Part shown: piece after piece, positions 1 through 8,549 of the stretch | Layout of the letters: the number at the start of each line of letters is the position of its first letter | Position numbering within the stretch: position 1 is the stretch's first letter | Assembly (NCBI RefSeq): GCF_030813695.1 | Contig: NZ_JAUSVA010000002.1 | Location: forward strand, 7,773,501-7,837,500 | Origin: Kitasatospora herbaricolor | GTDB lineage: Bacteria; Actinomycetota; Actinomycetes; Streptomycetales; Streptomycetaceae | DNA length: 64,000 nt | Direction: 5' to 3' | Position numbers and translations under genes: made by a program | Notes under the pieces: model-generated | Told to the model about the DNA's origin: nothing | What the model saw: only the letters and a program-made list of their open reading frames with translations | Database searches by the model: none

Positions 1-9
1 ACACAGAAG

Positions 10-40
10 AAGCCCGCCCCGCCGAAGGCGGAGCGGGCTT
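10..40. terminator. Hairpin terminator at window edge
   Basis: A near-perfect stem of 14 positions with one C-A mismatch closes on a GAA loop and is flanked by AA and TT. It most likely ends a gene lying left of the window. It could also serve the NUDIX gene, which ends about 80 bases away on the minus strand. Confidence 0.75.
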
Positions 41-118
41 GCGGCAGAAGGTGTCTGACGGACGGTCTGGTGGCGGTACGGCCGGGCGACGGTACGGCGG
101 GGGCCGGCAGGCCGGGGC

Positions 119-574
119 TCAGCCCCCGGTCACCGGGTAGGCGTAGGTGGCGTCCGGCAGCGCGGCGAGGTCGGGGAGCCAGCAGCCCAGCACCAGCCCC
201 GAGGGGTGGAACAGCGGGCTCGGCAGCGCGTCCGCCTCGAACCGCTCCCAGCCCGCGCAGCTGTGCGGCTCGGTGACCTCGGCCGGTGCGGTGCTCGGCG
301 GTGCCAGCACGGCGGCCGTCAGCCGGGGCCGGCCGAGCTGATGGTCCAGCAGCACCGCCAGCACTCGCATCGCGCCGGCCGGGAGCCGGATACCGGTCTC
401 CTCGGCCAACTCCCGGGCGGCGGCCTGCTCGAAGGACTCGCCCGGCTGGTCGACCTTGCCACCGGGCAGGCCCCAGGTGGGCTGCTCGCCCGCCGTGATG
501 CGGCGGCCGAGCAGCACCCCGCCCGTCCCGGTGGGCACGATCACGCCGACTCCGAGCATCGGTGCGACGGTCAT
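119..574 (-). CDS. NUDIX hydrolase
   Basis: This 151-residue protein is of usual size for a small NUDIX hydrolase acting on nucleoside-diphosphate-linked substrates; the substrate cannot be told. The NUDIX box is visible around residues 38-62 (GGK...GES...REL.EE.G), with the REL and EE catalytic carboxylates present. The spacing between the first Gly and Glu is one residue longer than the textbook GX5E. An open frame continues upstream, but its translation is low-complexity Arg/Gly/Pro shadow, and the ATG at 574 opens directly into family-like sequence (MTVAPML). It lies 41 bases downstream of the SDR gene on the same strand and is probably co-transcribed with it. A GC-rich inverted repeat overlaps its stop codon. 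Confidence 0.88.
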   Translation of the reverse strand: MTVAPMLGVGVIVPTGTGGVLLGRRITAGEQPTWGLPGGKVDQPGESFEQAAARELAEETGIRLPAGAMRVLAVLLDHQLGRPRLTAAVLAPPSTAPAEVTEPHSCAGWERFEADALPSPLFHPSGLVLGCWLPDLAALPDATYAYPVTGG

Positions 575-615
575 CCGGTCCCTCCCTGGGACGGTCGAGG
601 CGGGCGGTGCGGGTG

Positions 616-2115
616 TCACCAGGCGGACTGGGCGTAGTCCTTGAGGAAGCAGCCGTACAGGTCCTCGCCCAACTCGCCCCGGACGATCGGGTCGTAGACC
701 CGGGCGGCGCCGTCGACCAGGTCCAGCGGGGCGTGGAAGCCCTCGGCGGCGAGCCGCATCTTGTCCGGGTGCGGGCGCTCGTCGGTGATCCAGCCGGTGT
801 CCACGGCGGTCATCAGGATGCCGTCGGTCTCCAGCATCTCCTTGGCGCTGGTGCGGGTCAGCATGTTCAGCGCGGCCTTGGCCATGTTGGTGTGCGGGTG
901 CCCGGCGCCCTTGTAGCCGCGGCTGAAGACGCCCTCCATCGCGGAGACGTTGACCACGTACTTGCGGCGGGCCGAGGAGGCGGCCATCGCCGGGCGCAGC
1001 CGGCTGATCAGGATGAACGGGGCGGTGGAGTTGCAGAGCTGGACCTCCAGCAGCTCCATCGGGCCCACCTCGCTGACCGTCTGGACCCAGCTGTTGGTCG
1101 GCGCCAGGTCCGGCACCAGGCCGCCGGCGTCGATCGCCGTGCCGGCCTCGATCCGGGCCGGCGAGGCCGAACCGCTGACCAGGGCCAGGGAGGTGACGTC
1201 CTCGGCGCTCAGCCGCTCGCTGCCGGCGGTGGCCTGGCCGGGCAGGGCGGGCAGGTCCACGCTGCCGCTGCCGAACCGGCCGATGGTGGTGGACTGCGGC
1301 AGCTCGCCGAGCGGCAGCGGCGCGGACTCGGCGTTGACCAGCTCGCGGTAGGACTCCGGGGGCCGGCGCACGGTCTGCGCGGCGTTGTTGATCAGGATGT
1401 CCAGCGGGCCGTCGGCGGCCACCTCGTCCGCCAGCGCCATCACCTGGGCGGGGTCGCGCAGGTCGATCCCGACGATCTTCAGCCGGTGCAGCCACTCCGC
1501 GCTGTCCGGCATCGCCTTGAAGCGGCGGATCGCGTCGTTCGGGAAACGGGTGGTGATGGTGGTGTGGGCGCCGTCGCGCAGCAGCCGCAGCGCGATGTAC
1601 ATCCCGATCTTCGCCCGGCCGCCGGTGAGCAGCGCGCGCTTGCCGGTCAGGTCCGCGTGCGCGTCCCGGCGGCTGTGGTTGAGCTTCGCGCAGGACGGGC
1701 AGAGCTGGTGGTAGAACGCGTCCACCTCGACGTACCGCTGCTTGCAGGTGTAGCAGGAGCGCGGACGCTCCAGGATGCCGGCGATCTCCGTGGTGGTGAC
1801 GGTGGTGAGGCCGAAGGCGCCCGCCGTCTCGTCGTCGATCCGGCCGGGCGCGCCGGTGGCCGTGGCGGCCGTCACGGCGCGGTCGTTGGCCGTCTTGCGG
1901 GCCCGCATCTCCTGGCGGCGGCGCTGCTTGAGCGTACGGAAGACGCCGCCGACCGCCTGGCGCACCACGATCGCGTCGGGGTGGTCCACGTCCAGCTGGT
2001 CCAGCTCGGCGAGCACGCTGAGGCAGAGCGCGAGCCGTTCGGGGTCGATGCCCGGACCGTACTCGACCGCCTCCGGGGTCGTCCCGGTGTCCTGGATGTC
2101 CTCGACCGCCGTCAT
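616..2115 (-). CDS. SDR-family oxidoreductase with zinc ribbon
   Basis: A 499-residue protein. Residues 1-115 are mostly helical and charged. A zinc ribbon follows with Cys121, Cys124, Cys139 and Cys142 (CYTC and CPSC). A Rossmann-fold short-chain dehydrogenase begins at about 155, with nucleotide-binding motif TGGRAKIG at 164-171 and NNAA at 243-246. An insertion of about 85 residues, not typical of classical SDRs, follows NNAA. The catalytic Ser of the VNVSAMEG strand (391) is present. At the YxxxK site the sequence reads TNMAK (409-413), so the active-site Tyr is Thr; the nearest Tyr is 401. It may be a non-catalytic binder or use another proton donor. It is divergent from the ADP-ribosylglycohydrolase gene at 2457. 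The SDR fold is certain, the function unknown. Confidence 0.85.
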   Translation of the reverse strand: MTAVEDIQDTGTTPEAVEYGPGIDPERLALCLSVLAELDQLDVDHPDAIVVRQAVGGVFRTLKQRRRQEMRARKTANDRAVTAATATGAPGRIDDETAGAFGLTTVTTTEIAGILERPRSCYTCKQRYVEVDAFYHQLCPSCAKLNHSRRDAHADLTGKRALLTGGRAKIGMYIALRLLRDGAHTTITTRFPNDAIRRFKAMPDSAEWLHRLKIVGIDLRDPAQVMALADEVAADGPLDILINNAAQTVRRPPESYRELVNAESAPLPLGELPQSTTIGRFGSGSVDLPALPGQATAGSERLSAEDVTSLALVSGSASPARIEAGTAIDAGGLVPDLAPTNSWVQTVSEVGPMELLEVQLCNSTAPFILISRLRPAMAASSARRKYVVNVSAMEGVFSRGYKGAGHPHTNMAKAALNMLTRTSAKEMLETDGILMTAVDTGWITDERPHPDKMRLAAEGFHAPLDLVDGAARVYDPIVRGELGEDLYGCFLKDYAQSAW

Positions 2116-2456
2116 GCCGTCACTGCTTCCTTGCTCGCTTTCCCCGCCCGGTTACCGGGCGGAGTCTACTGGGCCGGGCCAGGACGAGGCGAAACCGCTG
2201 TGATCATCAGCTCGTCGCAGCGGCGTCCCGGCGCGCGGCGGGAGCATCCGGGGACATCGACCCGGCGCCTCCCGACGCCCGGCCTTCGTCCCCCGCGCCG
2301 GCCGGCGCCGCCGGCTCCTCCGGGCCCGCCGGGTGACGCGGATCACGGACCGGGCCGTCGCCGGGGCACACCCGTCCGGTCCGTCCGGCCGACGGCCGGG
2401 GCCGCCCACGGGCGGCTAGGCTGACGCCGGTTGATCACCGCTGGAGGGGGACACGG
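2116..2456. other. Divergent intergenic region, 341 bp
   Basis: This is the shared promoter region of the SDR (minus) and ADP-ribosylglycohydrolase (plus) genes. I see a TAGGCT -10-like hexamer at 2417-2422 for the plus gene without a clear -35. A Shine-Dalgarno run (GGAGGGGG, 2442-2449) lies seven bases before the GTG start. A TGATCA palindrome occurs near 2200. An 85-codon minus-strand frame here reads as Arg-rich shadow, and I do not call it. Confidence 0.5.
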
Positions 2457-3578
2457 GTGGAGCAGCTCACGCTGGGGGACCTGGCGGTGTACCGCGCGCG
2501 GCTGCGCGGGTGCCTGCTCGGTGGCGCGCTCGGGGACGCCCTCGGCTTCCCCGTCGAGGGGCTGTCGCTGCCGGCGGTCCGGGCCCGGTACGGGGAGCGG
2601 GGCATCACCGGGCCGGTCCCGGACCTCGACGGGGTGACCGGGCGGATCAGCGAGGAGACCCAGCTGACGCTCTTCACCGCCGAGGGCCGGCTGGCGGGCT
2701 ACGCCCGCGCGACGGCGAAGGGCATCAGCGGCGCGGAGACCGCCATGGTGCACGACGCGTACCAGTGCTGGCAGGAGACCCAGGACCACCCGGGACCACC
2801 GCCGCGGGACGGTCTGCGGCACCGTACGGGCCGGTTGCGCGAGGAGCGGTGGCTGTACGCGCGGCGCGGCGCCGGCGCGGCCACCGTCGCCGGCCTGCGG
2901 GAGCAGCACGTCCCCGTCCCGTGGCTGCCGGTCGACGGCACCCCGGGCCCGGTGAACCCCGGTTCGAAGGGGTGCGGAGCGGTGGTCCGTTCGGCGCCCA
3001 TCGGTTTCACCGGGAGCGACCCCAAGGGGTCCTTCGAACTCGCCGCCCGCTGTGCGCGGATCACCCACGGCCACCCCACCGGCTACTACGCGGCCGGCGC
3101 CTTCGCCGCGATGATCAGCCACCTGCTCGACGGCGAGTCCGTGGCGGCCGCCGTCCTGCTGAGCATGGAGCTGCTGGCCGGGTACCCCGGGCACGAGGAG
3201 ACGACGGCCGCCCTGCGCAAGGCCGTCGACCTCGCCCGCACCGGCCCGGCGACCGCGTCGAAGGTGGAGAGCCTCGGCGCGGGCTGGACCGGGGAGGAGG
3301 CCCTGTCGATCGGCGTCTACGCGGCGCTCGCCCCGACCGAGTACCGGGAGGAGCACACCCCCGTGGCGGCCGCCCTGCTGGTCGCGGTCAACCACTCCGG
3401 CGGCAGCGACTCCACCGGCTCGATCTGCGGCAACCTGCTGGGCGCCCGCCACGGCGACGTGCTGCTCCCGGCGCACTGGCTGCGGCAGGTCGAGGGCCGG
3501 GCCGTGATCGCCGCGCTCGCCGACGACTTCGCCGCCGAGGTCCACCCCGGCGAGCGGCGCCCCTGGATCCACCACTGA
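2457..3578 (+). CDS. ADP-ribosylglycohydrolase family protein, metal site degenerate
   Basis: A 373-residue DraG/ARH-type protein. The family removes ADP-ribose from proteins or nucleic acids using a binuclear metal site. The N-terminal GCLLGGALGDALGF motif is canonical. The next metal motif, normally S/T-D-D, is Ser65-Glu66-Glu67. The C-terminal motif, normally D-x-D-S/T, is Gly316-Ser-Asp318-Ser. Three of the four usual metal-ligand aspartates are therefore replaced. The paralogue ending at 9702 aligns without a gap through residue 320 and keeps Asp66, Asp67 and Asp316. This copy may be a pseudo-enzyme that binds rather than cleaves ADP-ribose; that is inference. The GTG start has a strong Shine-Dalgarno and matches the paralogue's start. 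It is convergent with the NTPase/propeller gene of the toxin cassette. Confidence 0.9.
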   Translation: MEQLTLGDLAVYRARLRGCLLGGALGDALGFPVEGLSLPAVRARYGERGITGPVPDLDGVTGRISEETQLTLFTAEGRLAGYARATAKGISGAETAMVHDAYQCWQETQDHPGPPPRDGLRHRTGRLREERWLYARRGAGAATVAGLREQHVPVPWLPVDGTPGPVNPGSKGCGAVVRSAPIGFTGSDPKGSFELAARCARITHGHPTGYYAAGAFAAMISHLLDGESVAAAVLLSMELLAGYPGHEETTAALRKAVDLARTGPATASKVESLGAGWTGEEALSIGVYAALAPTEYREEHTPVAAALLVAVNHSGGSDSTGSICGNLLGARHGDVLLPAHWLRQVEGRAVIAALADDFAAEVHPGERRPWIHH

Positions 3579-3587
3579 CCTTCGGCC

Positions 3588-3617
3588 CGGCCGCCCGGCG
3601 CGGTGGCCGGGCGGCCG
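3588..3617. terminator. Bidirectional terminator
   Basis: An 11-bp perfect inverted repeat with an 8-base loop lies between two convergent genes ending at 3578 and 3627. It should stop transcription from both sides. Confidence 0.65.
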
Positions 3618-3626
3618 GGGCCGCCG

Positions 3627-6350
3627 TCAGTCGAGGTCCAGCGCGACGACGCCCTTGGGGAGCGCCAGGCAGACCAGGCCCTCCGGGTCGACGGTGACCG
3701 AGCGGGCCGGGCCGCCGAGGCGCAGGTCCAGGGCCGGGCCGGAGGTGTCCGGCCGACGGATCCGGACCAGGCCGTCGGACCAGGCGGCGACGGTCACCGG
3801 GCCCCGGGCGGTGCCGGCGGCGGCCACCGCGGTGACCGGGCAGGGGTGCTCGTCGACCAGCTCAGGCGCCCGTCCGGCCGCGTGCGCCCAGCCCCACACC
3901 CGGCCGTCCCGGCCGCCGCTCAGCGCGAACCCACCGTCGCTGGAGACGGCGAGGCCGACGGCCGTGACGGCGCCCCGGTGGAGCGGCTCGTCCGGCGAGA
4001 GCACCGGCCCGCCGTCGGTGCCGAAGCAGTGCAGCCGCCCGCCGCCGTCGCCCACGGCGACCAGCGCCGGCTCGTCCTGCTCGCCCCGGGTCGCCAGCGC
4101 GGTCACGCCGTCGGCGAAGTTGCGGGTGGCCCAGTCGAGGGCGCGGGACAGGCTGTTGCCAAAGCCGCCGGGCAGGGGGAGCTCGGTGACCACGCCGTCG
4201 GCCCGCAGCAGGTAGTAGGAGCCGTCCGCGCCGCTGAGCATGGCGACGGAGGGGAACGAGGGCAGCCGGACCGGGTCGGTCTTCGCGGCGTCCCGGCCGG
4301 TCGCCGGGTCGAGGTGGCGCAGGACGCCGTTGACGGCCACCGCGAGCCGGCCGGCGTAGCGGCCGTGGCCGAGCGTCGTCCGGCGTACCTGTCCGTTGGC
4401 CCGACGGTACGACCAGCGGGCCGTCCAGGTCTGCCCGGACAGGGCGGCGCACCGCGCGGCGGCCTCCTCGTCCCGGCCCGCCAGCCAGGCGTGCAGGGCG
4501 GCGGCCCGCTCGGGCGGAGTGCCGGCCGCGCACGCCGGGCAGGCGAGCTGCCAGGCCTCGGCCAGGGCGCCCGGTGGGTCGCCGGCGGCCTCGGCGTGTT
4601 CGAAGGCGGCGGTGACCGCCGCCGGGTCCGCGTGCACCAGGAACTCGGGGTCGGCCAGTAGCTGGCCGGCGATGCCCGCGGGCACGGCGTGCCGCAGGAG
4701 CGCCCCGAGCCGCTCGGGACCGGCCTGCGCCAGGTCGGGCCGGCCGGTGGCCAGCCGGGGGACGCCGTCCGCGATGCTCCGGACCAGCCCGGCGTGGCCC
4801 ACGGCGGGGGAGCCGGCGGCCACCCTGGCCGCGAGCTCGTCCGGCTGGAGCCGCCAGGCCCCGCCGTCGGCCGGCGCGGGCACCAGCTCGGCCGCCCGGC
4901 GGACGGCGTCCGGTCCGCCGACCCCCGGCAGGGCGGCCCACAGCCCGGCGGTGACCGGGCCGGCGGCGAGCGCCCGGACGGCCGGGCGCAGTTCCTCCGG
5001 CAGCGCGGTCCACCAGGCTGCGGCCAGGGCGGACGCCCGGTCGGCGGGCGACGCCCCGGGGTCGAGCACCGTGGCCGGGGTACGGGCGGCCAGCCGGGCC
5101 AGACCGGGGCTCGGGTTGACCTGCCCGGCGGCCACCGGGGTGCCGCCGAGCCCGGCGCACCAGGAGGCGAAGCGGTCCGGATCGGTCCAGCGGGGGTCGT
5201 CCAGGTCGAGCACGGCGCCGGCGGGTGCGGCCGTGCCCAGCGCGGTCGCGGCCTGCGTGCCGGAGCCGGACTCCACCAGCAGCCGCAGCCAGGGCACCTG
5301 GAGCAGCGGGGTGAGCAGTTCGACGGCGATCCGCTCCGCCGCGCCGGGCAGCAGCGTGCCGCCGGCCCGGTCCAGGTCGGTGACCACCACGGTCCGGGGC
5401 ACGCCGTCCTGAAGGGCCGCCATCAGTTCGGCGGGCGTCCTGGCGACGAGCCCGAGCCGCGCGGCCAGCAGCCAGGTGGCGCTACGGACCGTCAGTCCTT
5501 CGGCGGGCAGCACCGCGTGGACGCGGCGGTCGGCCCGCGGGTTGTCCGGGGGCGCGGCGGCGGCCAGCCAGGAGAGCAGGTGGGTGCGGCCGCTGCCGGA
5601 GGAGCCGGCCAGCCGGCAGAACCGGGGAGCCAGCGGGTCCTCCAGCCAGCCGAGCAGGGCCCGGCCGGCCGGGCGCCGGCCGGCGTGAAGCGGCGGCACC
5701 GGGGCGCCCGCCCCGGCGGGTGCCACCCGTGCGGGGGTCGTGCCGTACTCCGGGTTGTGCCAGAACCGCAGAACCCGGCCGCCTGGGCTGACCTCCCAGG
5801 CTCCGGCGACCGCCCGCGGCGGGACCTGGCCGGCCGGGTCGTACCCCGGATCGGTCCGGTAGAGCCAGCCGCCCGCGGCGTGGGCGCGCTCCGACTGCCC
5901 GGGGTCGAGGGGCGGGTCGGGGCGCCAGCCGCGCGGCTTGATCCGGTCGGCCGGGGGCTGCCAGCCCTTGGCGGCCAGTTCGGTCAGGGCCGGGAGCGGG
6001 CTGACGGCCCGCGAGCCGGGGTCGAGCCGTCCGGACGAGGCCGACCCCGGCTCCGCCAGGAGCCGGCGCACGGCCTCGGACGGCTGGAGACCGTTTGCCT
6101 TGGCCTCCAGCAGCTTGCCGTACCAGAAGGAGCCGGCGTTCCAACTGGCCACCGCCAGCCGTCGTGCGAACGCGGCCGCCCCGTCGATGTCGGACCACCA
6201 GAGGTAGCCGGTGACCTCCCCTTCGGGAGTCACCGCCGCGACGTACTCGACGGGGTGCTCGGTCTCGGACGCGTAGCGGGGCGGCGACGACACCACCGTG
6301 AACCGGAGGTCCTCGTTGAGGCGCTCGTTGTTCCAGTCGTTGTCGCTCAA
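3627..6350 (-). CDS. NTPase-like / beta-propeller protein behind the toxin
   Basis: A 907-residue cytosolic-looking protein with no signal peptide. Residues 1-110 form a compact Trp-rich domain I do not recognise. A P-loop-like motif GSSGSGRT lies at 249-256, with the Walker Lys replaced by Arg, and a Walker-B-like VVVTDLD at 321-327 suggests a STAND/AAA-type fold. From about 640 to the end the sequence has repeated WD/beta-propeller-like blades, with GD-G and S.DG patterns. The start is TTG, 15 bases after the toxin stop, with only a weak ribosome site, so translation probably depends on the toxin gene. In polymorphic toxin loci this position usually holds the immunity gene; the N-terminal domain or the whole protein is my immunity candidate. 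No family assignment is certain. Confidence 0.72.
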   Translation of the reverse strand: MSDNDWNNERLNEDLRFTVVSSPPRYASETEHPVEYVAAVTPEGEVTGYLWWSDIDGAAAFARRLAVASWNAGSFWYGKLLEAKANGLQPSEAVRRLLAEPGSASSGRLDPGSRAVSPLPALTELAAKGWQPPADRIKPRGWRPDPPLDPGQSERAHAAGGWLYRTDPGYDPAGQVPPRAVAGAWEVSPGGRVLRFWHNPEYGTTPARVAPAGAGAPVPPLHAGRRPAGRALLGWLEDPLAPRFCRLAGSSGSGRTHLLSWLAAAAPPDNPRADRRVHAVLPAEGLTVRSATWLLAARLGLVARTPAELMAALQDGVPRTVVVTDLDRAGGTLLPGAAERIAVELLTPLLQVPWLRLLVESGSGTQAATALGTAAPAGAVLDLDDPRWTDPDRFASWCAGLGGTPVAAGQVNPSPGLARLAARTPATVLDPGASPADRASALAAAWWTALPEELRPAVRALAAGPVTAGLWAALPGVGGPDAVRRAAELVPAPADGGAWRLQPDELAARVAAGSPAVGHAGLVRSIADGVPRLATGRPDLAQAGPERLGALLRHAVPAGIAGQLLADPEFLVHADPAAVTAAFEHAEAAGDPPGALAEAWQLACPACAAGTPPERAAALHAWLAGRDEEAAARCAALSGQTWTARWSYRRANGQVRRTTLGHGRYAGRLAVAVNGVLRHLDPATGRDAAKTDPVRLPSFPSVAMLSGADGSYYLLRADGVVTELPLPGGFGNSLSRALDWATRNFADGVTALATRGEQDEPALVAVGDGGGRLHCFGTDGGPVLSPDEPLHRGAVTAVGLAVSSDGGFALSGGRDGRVWGWAHAAGRAPELVDEHPCPVTAVAAAGTARGPVTVAAWSDGLVRIRRPDTSGPALDLRLGGPARSVTVDPEGLVCLALPKGVVALDLD

Positions 6351-6365
6351 CGGTCACTCATTCCG

Positions 6366-8549
6366 TCATCCCAGGATTTCGCCGAAAACATGGTACTGAT
6401 TGCCGACTTTGACGACCTTTGTGGCCTTCCAGTCCAGGTTCCGACCGAGCAGGAGCTCCCGTTCGGCGGCCCCCATCGCGCCGACGTTCTCCACCCAGAG
6501 TCCCGGGGTTCCGCCGGGCACGCTCAGGTGCAGGATCGCGTCCTTGCCCTGGTACATCGCCGGCAGGTCGCCCAGCGAGGTGGACATGTAGCCCTTCTCG
6601 GTGATGGTCCTGCCGACCAGATCCTCGGGGTCGGCGATGTCGAGGTGGCGCAGGTCGGTGCCCCTGGTGACCACGATGTCCTCCGGTACGGGGTGCGCCT
6701 GCAGGGCTTTGTCGAGCTCGGCGACCTGGTGGTCGATCTGCGAGGTCCGCGGGATCTCGTCCCGCAGGGATCTGTTGATGTCCTGGTAGGACTGGCCCTT
6801 GGGGGCGGTCTCCGAGTCCAAGGTGTAGTTCTCCACGGCCTTGCGTTGCTCCGGCGGGAGGTTGTCGGCCGTCTCGTTCCAGGTCTTGGCGCCGTACTCC
6901 CTGGCCGCGTCGTCCTCGAAGGTCCGTCCCTGCTGGGCGATGTCCCGCTCGGCGACCCCCAGGTCCTCGAGCTCCCGGTTCCGGGTGATCGTGGCCAGCG
7001 GGCCGTTGTCGTCGGAGTGGTAGTTCGGCCCGGAGGAGGCGGGCTCGGGCTGGTGGGACGGGGCTTCGGGTTGGTGGGAGGGGGCTTCGGCGTGCTGGGG
7101 TTCCGCGTGGTGCGGCTCGACGTGGTGGGGCTCGGGCGCCGACTGCTCGGGCACGTGCGGATGCTGAGGCGCCGCCGGCTCGGGCGTGTGCGCGGCCGGG
7201 GCCGGCTCGTGCACGGGAGCGGCGTCCAGCTTGGGGCCCTCGGCGGGCTTGACCGTCCAGCCGTCCGGCAGCCCGCCCGGCTCCACCTTCGGTACGACCG
7301 GCTCCACGCGCGGTACGAAGGGGTGCTCGCCCAGGCCGGCCACGGCCCGCTGCCCGGCGTTCTCGGCCACCTGCGCCACGCCGCGCTCGGCCGCGTTGAC
7401 GGCGGTGCGCTGGCCCGCCCGCTCCAGGGCGTTGACCGCCACCCGCTCGGTGACCGCCGCCGCCTCGCTGCCGCCGCCGGTGGCCAGGCCGGAGAGCAGG
7501 TTGAACAGGGTCTTGCCGCCGGCCTCGGCCGGGTCGGATCCCCAGCCGGAGCCGACCAGGGCCTTGGCCAGTTCGGTGGGGTGGTTGGCGGTGTAGGCCA
7601 GGCCCCCGGCGACGGAGTTCAGGTGGTCCAGGTACAGCGCGGGGTGGGTCATGTTGTACACGTCGAAGGGGTTCACGCCGCGCGCGAACTTCAGCAGGTC
7701 GGCGCCGCCCTTGAGGAACCCGCCCTCCAGGTGCAGCGCGCTGCCCGCGATCACGTCGGGTGCGTCGACCAGGGCGTTCCCGATCCGGTCCATCAGCCCG
7801 GGCGCCTCGGGGGCGGCGCCGGTCGCCGCCCTGATCGCCTGCTCGGCCGTGCCGGCGGCGCTCACCCGCTGCTTGCGGGCCGCCAGCAGCACCTCCGCGG
7901 CCTGCTTGCGCCCGGCCGCGCCCGGGTCCTGGAACGGCGCCGGCTTCGTGGGCGCGGTGGGGCTCTGCCCGGCGTCGGAGGCCGCGTTGTACGCCTTGAC
8001 GGCCCGGTTGTACTCGTCCGCCTGGTGGTTGTACGCCGCCTGGCCGTCCTTGGTCGCCTGCTCGGCCTTCTCGTACAGGTCGATGGCCTGCTGCGCCTGT
8101 TCCTGGGCCCAGGTCAGGGTGGCGGCCAGCGCCGTCAGGGCCTTCGCGGCGGCCTCGCAGGCGTCGGCGGTGACCCGCCAGGCGGTGGGCTGGGTGGCGA
8201 ACTTCTTGCGGAAGGCGTCGGCGGCCTTGCCCTGCCAGTGCTCGGAGTCCATCCGGCTCAGCCCGCCGGCGACCTCCTCGAAGGCGAGCGCGAACTTCTG
8301 CAGGTGCTGGGCGCTCTCGCCGATCGCCTTCACGTCGCCGTGGATGAGCTGCTTCGGGTCGTCGCTCTCGCCGAGATCGAGCTCGCCGACGTCCGCCCCG
8401 AGGTCCTCGGCGATGCCGTCGCCCCACCTGTCGACGGCCCGGCCCGCGTCCTCCAGCCCGACGAAGTCCAGCGCGCCGCCGACCGCGTGCGCGTTCACAC
8501 TGACGAAGTCGCCGGCGAAGCTCTTGACGTCGCTGAGGAAGCCGCCCAT
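6366..8549 (-). CDS. Type VII-type polymorphic toxin with ADP-ribosyltransferase domain
   Basis: 727 residues. The N-terminal 170 are helical with a WxG-type motif (Trp105-Gln-Gly107), as in putative T7SS-secreted proteins. Residues 230-400 are an Ala-rich helical region. A Pro/His/Glu-rich linker (about 410-505, with repeats such as HQPEAPS) separates the C-terminal domain (about 510-727). That domain carries every hallmark of the R-S-E class of mono-ADP-ribosyltransferases (VIP2/iota-like): YQDINRSLR at 588-596, Arg629 in VVTRG, Ser656-Thr-Ser658 and Glu696-x-Glu698. It should transfer ADP-ribose from NAD to an unknown target, and all catalytic residues are intact. The ATG start overlaps the WXG-like gene's stop as TGATG, so translation is coupled. 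A longer frame from 8648 overlaps that gene fully and is rejected. Confidence 0.9.
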   Translation of the reverse strand: MGGFLSDVKSFAGDFVSVNAHAVGGALDFVGLEDAGRAVDRWGDGIAEDLGADVGELDLGESDDPKQLIHGDVKAIGESAQHLQKFALAFEEVAGGLSRMDSEHWQGKAADAFRKKFATQPTAWRVTADACEAAAKALTALAATLTWAQEQAQQAIDLYEKAEQATKDGQAAYNHQADEYNRAVKAYNAASDAGQSPTAPTKPAPFQDPGAAGRKQAAEVLLAARKQRVSAAGTAEQAIRAATGAAPEAPGLMDRIGNALVDAPDVIAGSALHLEGGFLKGGADLLKFARGVNPFDVYNMTHPALYLDHLNSVAGGLAYTANHPTELAKALVGSGWGSDPAEAGGKTLFNLLSGLATGGGSEAAAVTERVAVNALERAGQRTAVNAAERGVAQVAENAGQRAVAGLGEHPFVPRVEPVVPKVEPGGLPDGWTVKPAEGPKLDAAPVHEPAPAAHTPEPAAPQHPHVPEQSAPEPHHVEPHHAEPQHAEAPSHQPEAPSHQPEPASSGPNYHSDDNGPLATITRNRELEDLGVAERDIAQQGRTFEDDAAREYGAKTWNETADNLPPEQRKAVENYTLDSETAPKGQSYQDINRSLRDEIPRTSQIDHQVAELDKALQAHPVPEDIVVTRGTDLRHLDIADPEDLVGRTITEKGYMSTSLGDLPAMYQGKDAILHLSVPGGTPGLWVENVGAMGAAERELLLGRNLDWKATKVVKVGNQYHVFGEILG

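Noticed and set aside
562..2424. 620-codon plus-strand frame opposite the SDR gene
   Set aside because: Antisense shadow with no recognisable fold; SDR and zinc-ribbon motifs are on the other strand.
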